A DNA stretch of 64,000 nucleotides, from contig NW_004457380.1 of assembly GCF_000313135.1 (NCBI RefSeq), forward strand, positions 244,741-308,740, given 5' to 3'. This DNA comes from Acanthamoeba castellanii str. Neff (lineage: Eukaryota; Discosea; Longamoebia; Acanthamoebidae). The notes beneath the pieces were generated by a model. The model was not told the DNA's origin. It saw nothing but the letters and a program-made list of their open reading frames with translations, and made no database searches. The position numbers were made by a program, and so were the translations under genes. How positions within the stretch are numbered: position 1 is the first letter of the stretch; each line of letters begins with the position of its first letter. This document shows positions 11,001-22,271 of the stretch, piece after piece.

Positions 11001-14000
11001 TGGACTGGTACCACACCTCCGACGCGCGCACGCCGTGTGCGGTTCAAAGCTTAACGTGCACTTCCTGCTTTGGTAGAGTACTATCTCCGATGGGCCACTG
11101 CGGCCGCCAACGAGCAAGTCATCAAGGAGATCACCATACAGCTCGCCAGTACGCTCCCCCCAATACGACGCACACGACACACGAATTCTTGGAGGGCTCA
11201 ACTAACGCTTCTGCAGAGCAACAGCAAGCGAAGAGCGACAGCGTCGGGCTGGATATCAGCAACCACGCTCTGACACGCCTGCCCGCGCCGCTCATCGACC
11301 GACTGCCGCTGCTCTCGTCGCTCGACCTCTCGAGCAACTTCATCTCCTCAGTCGCCGCTCACCTGCCCCACTTCTCGGGCCTTGTGTCGCTCGACCTCTC
11401 GCACAACTTCATCACCTCGTTCTCCCCGCGGCCCCAGGACCACAACGCCACGGCGCCGGCGGCCATGGACGACAACGGCCAGCTGCGCAGTCCGGACGCG
11501 TCGGCGAGCGGCTCGTTCGAGCGCCTTGACAGGCTGCACCTGGCCGACAACCGGCTGTGGGTCGTCGATCAGCTGCCGGCGAGCCTCACCGAGCTCAACG
11601 TGGCCCACAATGCGATCGAACATCTGCCGCGCCACCTCGCTACACTCACCCAGCTGCGCGTGCTCAATGTTGCGTACAACAAACTTCTCACAGATCAAGG
11701 TAACGTTGCGCTGTACGCATGCCGTGCGTGTGTCGTGTGTATCGTACGTGTGCGTGTGCGTATGCGTGTCGTGTTGTGCTAACATATTATTCGCTCGGCA
11801 GGCCAGAAGGGCATGCCGGAGGTGCTGCTGAAGCTGACCTCGCTCACTTCGCTCAACCTCGCCGGGATCGGCATGCCGCAGCTGCCCGCTGATTTCTTCT
11901 CTGCGCTGCCACACCTCGAAGTGCTCGACCTGTCGCACAACCAGCTACCGAGCCTCCCGGCCGACATCGCTCGCGCCACGAGCATGCGAGTGCTCAACAT
12001 CTCCAACAACCCCTTCACCCGCCTGCCCAACGCCATTCTCCACCTGGGCTCGCTCGAGGAATTCTATGCCAAGTACGCATTCCAGCAACATTCCTTAACA
12101 TTCCACAACCAACAATGTTCATACATGAATACAGCAACGTGGCTGCGGAGGAATGTCTTCGATTGGCCGACCTGGTCGGGATGACGCGGCTGCGCTGCCT
12201 CGATCTCCGCAACAATCAAATCACGGCGCTGCCCCCGGGCTGTTTCGCGCGGTGGACCAACATGGAGCGCCTGTGGCTGTCCCACAACCAACTCTCGGCG
12301 CTGCAGGCCGACGGCATCGGGTGCCTGGCCGCCACGCTCCAGGAGCTCCACCTGGGCCACAACCATCTGGACTGCATGCCGGCCGAGATGGCCAAGCTCA
12401 CCCGGCTGCGCGTGCTGACCGTCGAGGGCAACCTCATCGTGGAGCTCCCGGCCCAGCTGGGCATCCTCACCCAGCTGGAGCGGCTCGACGTCGGCTCACA
12501 GAACGGCCGACTCAGGTTTGCCCCTACCACACACATTCCTCACATTCTACCGATAGTCTGCTCTCGATGTGCAGCTGACGCACGCATTCCATTCATTCAT
12601 TTAGGTCGCCGCCGGCAGAGGTGGTGGCGTTGGGGTCAGCGAGCATCGTGGCCTATCTGGGCCAGCTGCTCAAGGGCCAGGAGCCGTGCTACCGGCTCAA
12701 GCTCATGTTCGTCGGCCAGGAGAACGTCGGGTACTTTTTTGCCGCGCCCGACTCGCTTTTTTGTATGGGCATTGTACGACTCAGATTTTGTCTGTAACAC
12801 AGCAAAACATCACTGCTTCGCGCCCTGAACCGAAGAGAGAGAAGGGGCAAGACGATGATCATACGGCAAGGGTCGGATTTGCCCGATCCATGTACGTGGG
12901 GTTTCATATTTATCAAGTTTTTACATTCTTTCTTTTCGTACGCGTTTCCCACCTGTGCTTACGACTGTCGTGTTACACTTGTAGCTGTGGCGCCGCTCTC
13001 GACGGACGGTATCGATATCAACACCTGGAGTCTGTCCATGAACAGCGTGTGGGGTCCAGACGCGGCTGCGGTCGATCTGTCCGCCTGGGACTTTGCCGGT
13101 AACTCTCCTCCTCTCTCAATGCCATCGACGCCGACAGAGCGCGCTGACCGCTCCATTTGAACAGGTCAGGAGATCTACTATGCGACGCATCAGTTCTTCC
13201 TGTCGGAGCGGTCCCTGTTCCTGGTGGTGTTCAACCTGCTCTCCCCTGTCCAGTCTCGCATCGAGTATTGGTACGACCGCACGCTCGGCGCTCACGGCAG
13301 CACGGCAGCACACAATACACAACACACCACACACACGCATTATTCATTACCCGAACGCTCCAGGCTTCAATCTGTGCGAGCAGCGGCCAAGGGCTCGCCG
13401 ATCCTCATCATTGGCACACACGCCGAACACGAGCGGTGTACCGAAGAATATCTGGCCGAGATGCAACGAAGGTGGGTCGCCTCACAATCTGCCGTCGGCT
13501 GCCAATAACTCATCCACTGACCGCCCACGCCGCACATGTCGCACACGTCGCACACGCAGGCTCGAGGCCAAGTTCCGATACAAGTACCCCAATATGGTGG
13601 GCATCCACTTTGTGAGCCCCGTGCAGGGCAAGGGCATGGACGCGCTGGTCAACAGCCTCCGGCAGGTGGTCGCCAAGCAGGACTATATCGGGCGCACGCT
13701 GCCCTCGAGCTACCTCGCCCTCGAGAAGGTCGTGGCTGCCCAGGCCAAGGTCAGGACCCCGCCCGTGCTGACGTGGCACGAGTACCGCGACCTGGCCAAG
13801 CTATGCATGATCGAGGAGGACAACGAGGACCTGCGCACAGCCACCGCACTGCTCCACAACCTGGGCTCGCTCGTCCACTTTGCCAGCGACGAAAAGGTAA
13901 CCTCGCCCGTGACATTTAGCTCTAAACGTCACATGCTGACCTGCTGGTGTATCGTGTGCCGTGTGGTCATGATGGTACCACCAGCTGCAAGACGTGGTGA

Positions 14001-17000
14001 TCCTCGACCCACAGTGGCTGATGGACGTATTGGCCACGGTCGTGTCGACGAAGCACAACTATTGCCGGTACCCTCCTCTTTCTTTAACTTAGTAAAAAAT
14101 ATTTTATTTACTTAATTTATTATTTTACTTAATTTATTATTTCAACTCATTCTGTTCACAGCACCGGCGTACTGCCGCATTCGGCGTTGCCGCACATTTG
14201 GCGAGCGCCTGCCTTCCCGCGTGAGCTTCACGGATTCCTGCTGTCGCTGCTGGAGCGATTCGAGATCACCTTCCCCATCCAGTCCTACGCCCACAAACTC
14301 GGTACGCATATTAAGTTTAACACCATCCAATGCTGTGTGACATGGCTGACTTAACGACAACGACGACGACCACAACAGACTACATCCCGACCACGGCCGC
14401 AGACATTGGGTCGTCGCCGGAAGACACCCTCTCGTCGTTGGTGCCTTCGCTCCTGCCCGAAGAGGCGCCAGCAAAGCTGGCCGAGCTCTGGTCGAGCCGC
14501 ATCTGTACGTAACTAACATCTCTTTCTTTCTTTCTTTCTTTTCTTTTAGTTGTACCTAAGATTTCTTGATGTGTACGTTGATCGTGCGGGTGACTTGCAG
14601 GTGCTGGCGAGAACGTGTTCGGTCGCACCTACCAGTTCGATTTTGTGCCAAAGGTGCGCATGCAAGGCCTGCCCTATGTTTATTATAATAATCACAGTTG
14701 TCACCTCACGATCACCTTTTGCTGGAACTTCCGCAGGGGTTCATGGGTCGGCTTATGATCCGTCTGCTCGGCTTCCCCTTGGTCGCCCAGGTGATCTGGC
14801 GCTACGGAATGCTTGCCCGCATCGCCAAGTACATTCACCTCCTGCTCGTTTTTATTGGATTATTGTTATTTTCTTCTATTTGCCATTTTAATGCACAAAA
14901 ATAATAGTAACAGTTTTACTAAAACATTAATGATTTTGATATTTTCCACAGGGAGCAGATATTGGTGGAACTGACGCCCGAGAAGGACCAGCTCAAGATC
15001 CTGGTTCGCACGGAGCTGCGCGGCGAGCAGATGTCCAACCTGTGCTGGCTGGTCTTTGCGGCGGTAGACTCCCTGGTCAAGGAGTGGTACAACCTCGAGG
15101 CCCGCGTCTTGGTCCCGTGCCCACATTGCATGGTGTTCAGCGGCCTCGACCAGAGGCCGTACATGTTTCCCATCGAGGAGTGCCAACAGGCGGCCATGCT
15201 GCCCAACGACGCCTTCCTCTACTGCCGCATCTCTGGTAAGCGCCACGCCCACGCCCACGCCCACGCCCACGCCCACGCCCACGCCCACGCCCACGCCCAC
15301 GCCCACGCCCACGCCCACGCCCACGCCCACGCCCACGCCCGCGCCCACGCCCACGCCCACGCCCACGCCCACTCGCAGCAATTAATTGGGGCACAGATCG
15401 TAGCAGCAACGAGCCCACGGCTGTGCGACTGGACACAGCGGCGCCCGATCTGGCGATGGTCCACCTCGACAGCCACAAGATTGCCTTCGGCGAGCTCGAC
15501 AAGCAGGAGCCGCCCATCGGCGAGGGAGGCTACGCGACGGTGTACAAGGGCACCTACAAGGGCGAGGTGGTGGCCATCAAGCAGCTCCGACCGGCCGCGG
15601 TCGACGCCTTCGAAGACACGCCGGGCGGCGATGGCGGCAGCTTGGACGAGGAGGCCGAGTCGCGGCGCCTCACCTACGAAGAGTTCCGCCACGAGGTGTG
15701 GATCATGAGGTAAAACTCTCCTCACACTTTTTTCGTTTTTTCGTGTTCAGCACTGACACACGCACACGACGCGCGTTCATTGCTTTAGTGGCTTGGCGCA
15801 CCCGAACCTGGTGGCGATGCGCGGATTCTGCACGGAGCCCGCGTGTATCGTGACCGAGTACGTCGGCAAGGGCGCGCTCATCGAGTATCTCGAGTCCGAC
15901 AAGCCGCTCGACTGGCCGCTGCGCCTCAAGATCGCCAAGGACATCGCCAAGGGTTGCGCGTTCCTGCACAGCACGTCGCCGCCGGTGATGCATCGCGACC
16001 TGAAGAGTCCCAACATCCTGTTGGCCGACGTGTCGCCCGAGGCCGAGGTGGTGGCCAAGGTGTGCGACTTTGGCGTTTCCCTCAGCGCCGCCGCCCACAC
16101 GGCCGGTCGACGAGTCGACTGTCCTGGTACCCGCTCCCCGCCCATTCTTTGCTCTTCATTTCACATTTGGCTCACCTTCATCATCACCGTCGTTGCCGTC
16201 GTCGTCGCGTCGTCGTCGTCGTCACAGTGTGGCTGGCGCCGGAGGTGATGGCGGACAAGATCTACACGGTCAAGGCCGATGTGTACTCGATCGGCGTCAT
16301 CCTGTGGGAGCTCCTCACGCGCAAGGCCTTCTTCGGGGAGATTCGCTTCATGTCCCTCCTCGAGGACAAGGTCAAGTCGGGCGAGCGGCCGCCGATCCCC
16401 GACGACTGCGTGCCGGCCTACCGGCAGCTCATCGAGGACTGCTGGGCGCAGGACCCCGACGCGCGGCCGTCGTGCGCGGTCATCGCCGAGCGGCTCACCG
16501 AGATCATGCGCCAGCTGTGCCCCGAAGCCAGCGGCTACGACAGCCAGGTCGACAACAAATACAAGGCCCAGCGCAAGGCCGAGGCCGAGGAGAAGCGCAA
16601 GGCCCTCGCCGCGCTCCGCCAGAAGATCTCCGAGAACAGGTTCGCGCCTCCCACCAGTTTGGTGTTTGTTAAGGTGACAGTCCAGCTCACCTGTGGTGTC
16701 TGTGTAGGCTCGCGCGAAAGACGGCGCCCGTGGCCATGATGGTCTCGTCCGAGTCCAAGAAGTCGCTGCTGTCGCAGTGCATCAAAGATGTGGCGCAGCT
16801 CGACGAGTGCTCGAAGAAGGACATCGTCGTGTTCATGGAGCAGTTCCTCAGGCAGCGACGCAACCACCTCATCGGCGTCAGTGATGATGACGACGACAAA
16901 GACAAGGTGGTGAAGGCCGCGGGCGCCGGCGGCTCGGCGCAGTCGGCCAAGGCCGAGGAGCGGCGGTGGATCGAGGAGTTCCTGCAGCAGCTCGAGGCTG

Positions 17001-17188
17001 AGAAGAAGCGCGCGCACGAGGACGAGGTGGCGGCGCTCATGGCCCAGCCGCTGGAGCGACCACCATCACGGAACAGCAACAGCCCCGACAAGGCCCTGGG
17101 AGGAGCGGTCTCGCGGCTGGAGCGGAGCACGACCGTAGCCGTGGCTGTCGCCCACAGCAGCCAGCAGTCGCTACGTGCGCAAGACTGA
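8066..17188 (+). CDS. PATS1-like ROCO protein: PH-GRAM-pseudomyotubularin-LRR-Roc-COR-kinase
   Basis: About 25 exons over 9.1 kb. Order: PH domain (8095-8580, core RWQTRHFTL); GRAM/PH-G region (8650-9180); myotubularin-like phosphatase fold (9325-11140); leucine-rich repeats (11216-12520); Roc GTPase (12604-13650) with P-loop GQENVGKTS, switch DFAGQE and G4-like THAE; COR (13560-15230); protein kinase (15500-16540) with [27 protein letters not shown] and APE; and a charged coiled-coil tail ending at 17188. The kinase has all its catalytic residues. The myotubularin signature HCSDGWDRT is replaced by LNHDGSEAV (10337-10363), which lacks the nucleophilic Cys and the Arg, so that domain should bind phosphoinositides or protein but not hydrolyse them. 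Dictyostelium PATS1, a cytokinesis ROCO kinase, has the same overall order. ATG 8066 is the first in frame, just before the PH domain. Confidence 0.94.
10386..10432 (+). repeat. CA microsatellite in ROCO intron
   Basis: An (AC)n run with minor interruptions, inside the intron just after the degenerate phosphatase-signature exon. Confidence 0.8.
15239..15372 (+). repeat. Hexanucleotide (CCCACG)n array in ROCO intron
   Basis: About 22 copies of CCCACG with a single CCCGCG variant fill an intron between the COR and kinase exons. The array is open in several frames on both strands, giving His-Ala on one strand and Trp-Ala or Gly-Arg on the other. Retaining it would shift the kinase out of frame. 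Splicing from the donor at about 15234 to the CAG just before ATCGTAGCAG restores frame, so it is intronic. The - strand reads (CGTGGG)n and could form G-quadruplexes. Confidence 0.92.
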
Positions 17189-17536
17189 GCCGTATCGAAC
17201 GACAAGATAGACACTGCAATGCGCGAGTGTGTGTGATTGCATTCCCACGCACCTGGGCAATGAAAAGGCAGGGCGAGGATTGGGTGGGATAGTGTGAAAC
17301 ACCAACATCATAGCTAGCTCTCTTGTTGCTCTGGTGATGTTGGTTCTGCTTGACGCCATTCGCCCACCCAAACAGAACAAACAAGACAGCAACAAGAAGG
17401 GAGGCTTGAAAGTTCTTTGCATTCCAAGGCACGAAGAGAGAAGTCACTTTTTCCACTTCGTGCCCGCAAGGATCGTTCGAATCATTATTCGATTTGAGTC
17501 CCCTTGGGCTGATTTCTAGAACACCCGCTGCGAGGG
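17189..17536. other. Intergenic region between ROCO and rhomboid genes
   Basis: 348 bases holding the ROCO 3' UTR and the rhomboid promoter. No further gene or recognised motif is seen. Confidence 0.5.
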
Positions 17537-19547
17537 ATGAGCAACCACTACAACCACAGATGGCTGGGCGACGCGGAGGAGCAACGCCCCCTGCATCAAC
17601 CCTACCTGCACCAACAGCCCCCACCCCCTTCATCTGGCGGCTACTCGCAGGCCTCTCACCCGGGGCCGGTTGGCCCCATCCCCTACTACACGGGCACACC
17701 CGATTACTACAACGCACCCCGCCGCCCCTCACCCGAGCTGCCTCCGCATCTTCTCCCGGCCGTCTCCTCGCCATCTTCATCTTTTTCTGCTTCTTCTACG
17801 TCGGGCGGGCGCCCGGTGACCCCGCCCGTGTCTGCCCCGAGCGCCTACGCCCACAACCCCGACGACCTGTTCCGCACAACGACCACCGCCGGCGGTGGCG
17901 GCTCGTACCACCCGCAACAGCAGCAACACCTGCCCTTCAACACCCGCGTCCCTGTCGGTACGTGTTGTGTGCGTGTCGTGCGGCGTGCGGTGATGCGTGT
18001 GTCGTGTTCTGAACGATTACGTTCATTGCATGTTATGCACAGAGGCGGATGGTGCCGCCTACGAACGGGTGGATCAGTGGCATCAGACGCGACTGCGGAA
18101 CGCCCGAGTGGTCGAGCAGCAGCGGACCATCCAGGAGTCCAACCACAAACACTTCCCCTTCTTCCTCCTCCTCGGTAACGCGAATCACCACCATTTGGCC
18201 CACACGCGACACGACACGACACGCACAACGACACACACGACGACACGCACACCCGCGTTCAGCGTTGGTCGCTGATGATGCGTGGTTTTTGTGTCCCACT
18301 GCAGCCTCCATTGCGCAATGCGTGCTTATGGGCGTGGCGATCTGGAAGAACGGAGGCTTTGAGCCCATTTCCGTCAACCCTTTCTTCGGCCCCGATGGTG
18401 CGTTCACATGCCGCACCACGCACACGACACGACACGACACGACACGACACGACACGACACGACACGACACGACACGACACGACACGACACGACACGACAC
18501 GACACGACACGACACGACACGACACGCACGCTAGGGGGTTCGTGTATGATGATTAAGTTATTTTTTTCTTTATTTGTCAGCCGAAACTCTGATCGCGTTG
18601 GGCGCCAAGGACGTGCCCAAGATCGTGGAGGACTACGAGGTGTGGCGCTTCTTCACTCCCATCTTCCTCCACGCCGGCCTCATCCACCTGGCCCTCAACT
18701 TGAGTACGCACCAACCCAAGCCTGATCGTGTTCGCCCCATCCGTCATTCCTCTGACCACGGCGTGTGTCGTGCTGTGTCATTTGTGTCGTGTGTGTGTGT
18801 CGTGCTGTGTCATTTGTGTCGTGTCGTGTCGTGTGTGTAACAGTTTTCCAGCTCCAGTGCTTTATGCTGGAACGACAAATGGGCTTCGTCCGAGTGGGGC
18901 TCGTGTACATCGTGTCGGGCTTCGGCGGCAACCTGGCCTCGAGTCTCTTCCTGCCCCGGCTCATTTCCGTCGGCGCCTCCGGTGCGAGCCATACTTTATT
19001 TATTAGTCTTTATTATTTATTTTTCATTTGTATATTTATTTTATTTATTTATTTGTTGTCGATGACCTGCAGGTGCGCTGTTTGGGCTGGTGGGTATGAT
19101 CTTCGTGGTGATCTTCCGCAACTGGTCCCTCGTGGTGAGCCCCTGCCGCAATCTCGTCGTGCTCTGCATCATGGTCGCCATCTCGCTCTTCCTCGGCCTC
19201 CTGCCCAACGTGGTAACGTGCATCGTCAACTCTGCTCGACTCCTCCATGCAATCACTCACCACCACACCGCACACACCGCACACGACAGGACAACTTCGC
19301 CCATGTCGGCGGGTTGGTGACGGGGCTGGTGGCGAGCTTGATCGTGGTGCCCTCGCTGAAGCACGGCGCCAAGGCCGGGCCGTTCCGCCTCCTCGTGGCC
19401 TCGGTCGCCCTGCTGGTCCTCGCTGCGGGCCTCGGCCTGGGCGTCTACGCGCTCTTCGAGGATGTGCCCCTGCGCGAGTGGTGCAGCTTCTGTTCGCTCA
19501 TCAACTGCGTCGACTTTGGCCAGGACTGGTGCGTCGACCAGACCTGA
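17537..19547 (+). CDS. Rhomboid-family intramembrane serine protease
   Basis: About seven exons. The first 140 residues are a Pro/Gln/Ser/Tyr-rich cytosolic tail. The rhomboid core follows: [19 protein letters not shown] (18639-18702), containing the conserved HxxxxHxxxN; then several hydrophobic segments; the catalytic GASG, whose Ser codon is at 18978-18980 with an intron starting one base into the following Gly codon; and the catalytic His in NFAHVGG (19302-19304). Both dyad residues are present, so the enzyme should be active. A last membrane segment and a Cys-rich lumenal tail ([11 protein letters not shown]) end at 19547. Rhomboids cut transmembrane substrates in secretory or plasma membranes; the substrate here is unknown. 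The intron at about 18412-18580 carries a long ACACG repeat. Confidence 0.92.
18419..18530 (+). repeat. Pentanucleotide (ACACG)n array in rhomboid intron
   Basis: More than 20 near-perfect copies of ACGAC/ACACG lie between exons of the rhomboid gene. The repeat keeps frames open on both strands (His-Asp-Thr-Thr-Arg in + frames), but the flanking splice sites place it in an intron. Confidence 0.92.
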
Positions 19548-19647
19548 GAACCGATACATGTTTGACATTCTACACCCACGCCTATGAAAATCAATGCGAG
19601 TGGCGAGGAATGTGAAGACTGTTTCTAGCTTACTAGACAGCAGGGCC

Positions 19648-20316
19648 TCAGTACGCGTTGCCGACGACGCTGCCCATGGTTATGGCGAAGACCTGGGACT
19701 GATTGACGGGGAGGAGGCGCGGCTCGTGCAGGTCGGCGGTGATGCTCGACTTGGCGCCGAAGTCGAAGCGGCCGTGGTAGGCCGAGCGCCAGCCGGCCAC
19801 CGACTCCAGGGCCTGCAGCCGCTCCGTGGCCGCCAGCGCCGTCGCGTTGGTACCCTCCACCGCTGGCCGCCACTCGCCCTGGCTCACCTGAGACACCATC
19901 ATAGCCCGTAAGTCGTTGTGTATCGTGTGTGTGTGTCGTGTGCGCCGTGTGCGTGTGCGTCGTGTGCGTGTGCGTGTGCGTGTGCGGTTGGACACCTTGA
20001 GGCCCTTGGCGTCGGCGTCGTCGGGGTGCAGTGGCGCGGCGGCGACTTCGAGGATCTTGTACAGGGAGCCGTCCCACTCGCCGTTGTACAGGAGTTGGTT
20101 GGTGTTGCGTTCGTGGCGCATGACGTAGTCGAGCAGGGCGGCCTGGAGGCCCGCGTCGTCCAGGTCGGGCGCCAGGCCCGCCGCTGCCGCCTGCTTGTCC
20201 ACCAGCACGCCCTCCCAGAACTGGGTCATGGCGCCTCCGGCGGCTTCGGTTCCCTGGTGCCAGAAGTAGAGAGTGGTGCGGACCCGCACAGTGATAGGGT
20301 GGTCGGTGCTGGACAT
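19648..20316 (-). CDS. Conserved-looking protein of unknown function, 186 residues
   Basis: Two exons, 20316-19996 and 19887-19648, joined across a GT-AG intron in phase 0 to give 186 residues. I do not recognise the family. The N-terminal third reads like a beta-rich domain (ITVRVRTTLYFWHQGTE). The rest is mixed helical, with one mildly hydrophobic stretch near the C-terminus (VFAITMGSVVGNAY). There is no signal peptide or membrane segment. Strong GC3 codon use in both exons supports real coding. The 3' end faces the rhomboid gene end (19547), a convergent pair only 100 bases apart. The intron contains the genome-typical GTGTCGTGTGC repeat. Confidence 0.72.
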   Translation of the reverse strand: MSSTDHPITVRVRTTLYFWHQGTEAAGGAMTQFWEGVLVDKQAAAAGLAPDLDDAGLQAALLDYVMRHERNTNQLLYNGEWDGSLYKILEVAAAPLHPDDADAKGLKVSNRTRTRTRTRRTRTRRTRHTHTIHNDLRAMMVSQVSQGEWRPAVEGTNATALAATERLQALESVAGWRSAYHGRFDFGAKSSITADLHEPRLLPVNQSQVFAITMGSVVGNAY

Positions 20317-20518
20317 GGTTGGTTTGATGGTAGATGAGGAGGATGATTAAAAAAACAGAGAGGCGTGGGATTTTGATTTTATATGTCATTTGGTAGTTGT
20401 TGAAGTTAAAAACGAGCTGGTGCTTCGCTGAAGTGCAACCGCTGGCAAGCCGCGATAACCAAACAAAACCCCATGGCGAGTTTGTGGTCAACCCTGGTTT
20501 GCGGTTGGCGCGGTTGGT

Positions 20519-21021
20519 TCAGGCCCAGTTCCAGGAGATGGGAATGTCGCCCGCGTTGAGGTTGGCCAGGCGGGAGAAGGCGGCCGGGCTCAGATCGAGA
20601 GAGCCGTAGCCGCAGCCTGGGCATTCGTCCTGCATTGATTTCACGACATGTTTGAGCGCCTGTTCAAACAGTCACTTTGGAGATAGCGCATACCACAATA
20701 GTGACCTGAACTTGACCGTTGGGTCCATTGACGATCGCCTGCTTGCCGCAGTAGGCGCCATTGCTGTACTGGGCCGAGTTCTGTTGGGTTATAAAAACAT
20801 AAAATCTATATATTAGCAATATAAAACTAAGGCAACATGGATAGAGTTTAACAAATAAATTAATGTACCAGGGCGGCGACGAGCTGGTTGTTGTTATTGT
20901 ACTGGCCGCAGGCGCCGAGGCCCACGTTGAACCAGGTGCCCCGGCCGCTGAAGGCCACGACGGTGGCGACCATGGCCAGGAGGGCCAACAACACGACGAA
21001 GGCGAGGCGGAGGCGAGACAT
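20519..21021 (-). CDS. Small secreted double-psi beta-barrel (RlpA/expansin/barwin-like) protein
   Basis: Three exons (21021-20869, 20780-20694, 20629-20519), all phase 0, encode 116 residues. A signal peptide is clear: basic start, then a hydrophobic core rich in L, V and A to about residue 24. The mature part matches the DPBB fold: GRGTWFNVGLGACG, YCGKQAIV, VTIVDECPGCGYGSLDLS and a closing IPISWNW. The VxDxCPGCxxxxLDLS motif and the four cysteines are typical of the family. Such proteins bind or loosen polysaccharides such as cellulose or peptidoglycan. In a cyst-forming amoeba a role in cyst wall remodelling or against bacterial walls is plausible but inferred. Length and layout resemble fungal and amoebal short DPBB proteins. 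Confidence 0.86.
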
Positions 21022-21623
21022 CTGGAAGCAATAGTGGTGGTAGTACGGCGGATGGATGTGTTTGTTTCCTTGCGCTGTGGCCTTTCCACCAGTTAGGCCT
21101 ACGGTTGGCGGACTAATGTCTACAGCCTATCAGGGCAGTGTTTACTTTTCATTCGAATCTTCCACCTACCGAATTTTAACTCCGGATTTCCGTGAAGGCC
21201 ACTACACGACATTTTAAGTTTGATGGTACAGCATGTTGAGTCCGTCCTCCTCGCCGTCGTCATCCTCGCTGCCCTTCCACAGCTCGCCCAAGCGTTGCTA
21301 GGGTCTTACAAGAGCTGACCGACAACAGAAGATCTAAGTTTGAATCTGTGGGCCACCATTGGTGTGAGGAAGAGATGCCAAGCGACTCCCACATGGCAAC
21401 TGTTCCATAGCGCAGGTTTCGTGGGAACTTAACGCACGATTCGTGTCCTCCCAGCCAGCGGCACAAAAGCCAACGAGACCAAGAATCTCATCACACCAGC
21501 AACGTAGCTTACCCCTGTAACACCTGCCCCAGCCACTACCCACCTCTCAGGGCTAGAGAAGGCCCCACGCACCATCAACCGCTACTACCACCACCTTCAA
21601 CCGCTACCTAGCTAAAAGATCGA
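21022..21623. other. Divergent promoter region
   Basis: About 600 bases between the - strand DPBB gene and the next + strand gene. Base composition drops towards neutral. Short open frames exist (21260-21543, - strand) but lack codon bias or motifs. I see no tRNA-like fold on either strand. Confidence 0.45.
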
Positions 21624-22167
21624 ATGGCGATGGAGGCGCCTAGAAGGAGCGGGCGGTTCAACTTGCCCTTTGTACACAAGTCCTCTTCGTTCGATGTGCC
21701 GCCCGACGCCTTCTCCTTCTTCCCTCTCCGCCCGCCGCCTCAGCAGCAGTTCTGGGAAGAAGACGACCAGGAGGACCTGCTGCTGGCTGCCCGAGTTGAC
21801 GGAGCCGGAGGAGGTCAAACTGTTCAAGAGCAGCCAAGAGGTGGTGATGGAGGAGCGAGGGGAGAAGGAGCGCAGCCGATCGTTCGATGTCCAGGACCTC
21901 TCGAGCTCGCCCAGGCCCAGGCTCCCAGCGGGAGCGCAGCCACCCAAGAGGCTGTCTCTCGCCTACGGCCCCGGCGAACTGAGCAAGGCGCTGCAGGCGC
22001 TGATGAGCCTCCACGAGCAAAGCGACAGTGAGGTCAAGTCGGACAGCAGCGAGGACGAGGAGTGCAGCCTGAAGAAGAAGGAGAAGAGGCGGGACCGGTC
22101 TCGACACAGGCGAAGCTTCCTGTCCCTGCTTCTACGTAGGACAGCAAGTGACAAGCGCACCCGCTAG
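21624..22167 (+). pseudogene. Small hypothetical protein gene with an apparent frameshift
   Basis: Two coding-biased segments lie in different frames with no room for an intron. From ATG 21624 frame one reads RRSGRFNLPFVHKSSSF and an acidic EEDDQEDLLL segment. From about 21790 the coding bias moves by one base to a frame containing LTEPEEVKLFKSSQEVV, a GELSKALQALMSLHE helix and a basic KKKEKRRDRSRHRRS tail ending at 22165-22167. The product would be about 180 residues, charged and mostly disordered; the family is unknown. The frame change is either a real mutation or a one- or two-base assembly error. An assembly gap 540 bases downstream makes an error likely. Confidence 0.5.
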
Positions 22168-22271
22168 GAATTGTAATGTGTTGTAAAAATGTAAACTTCC
22201 CAAACGAACTTTCATTAGCGACCAACGCTCATTTGACGCAAAATTGCAACAAAAAAAGAGTATATCTTAAG

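Noticed and set aside
15219..15725. Long - strand frames made of Trp-Ala, Gly-Val or Gly-Arg repeats
   Set aside because: They are translations of the (CCCACG)n intron array and of the antisense of the kinase exon; there is no start context or domain.
18049..18725. Frames with His-Asp-Thr-Thr-Arg or Val-Val-Ser-Cys-Arg repeats
   Set aside because: They result from the ACACG intron repeat being open in all frames.
21300..21520. Possible tRNA or small RNA in the promoter region
   Set aside because: A TTCAAA-containing stretch exists but no cloverleaf can be formed.
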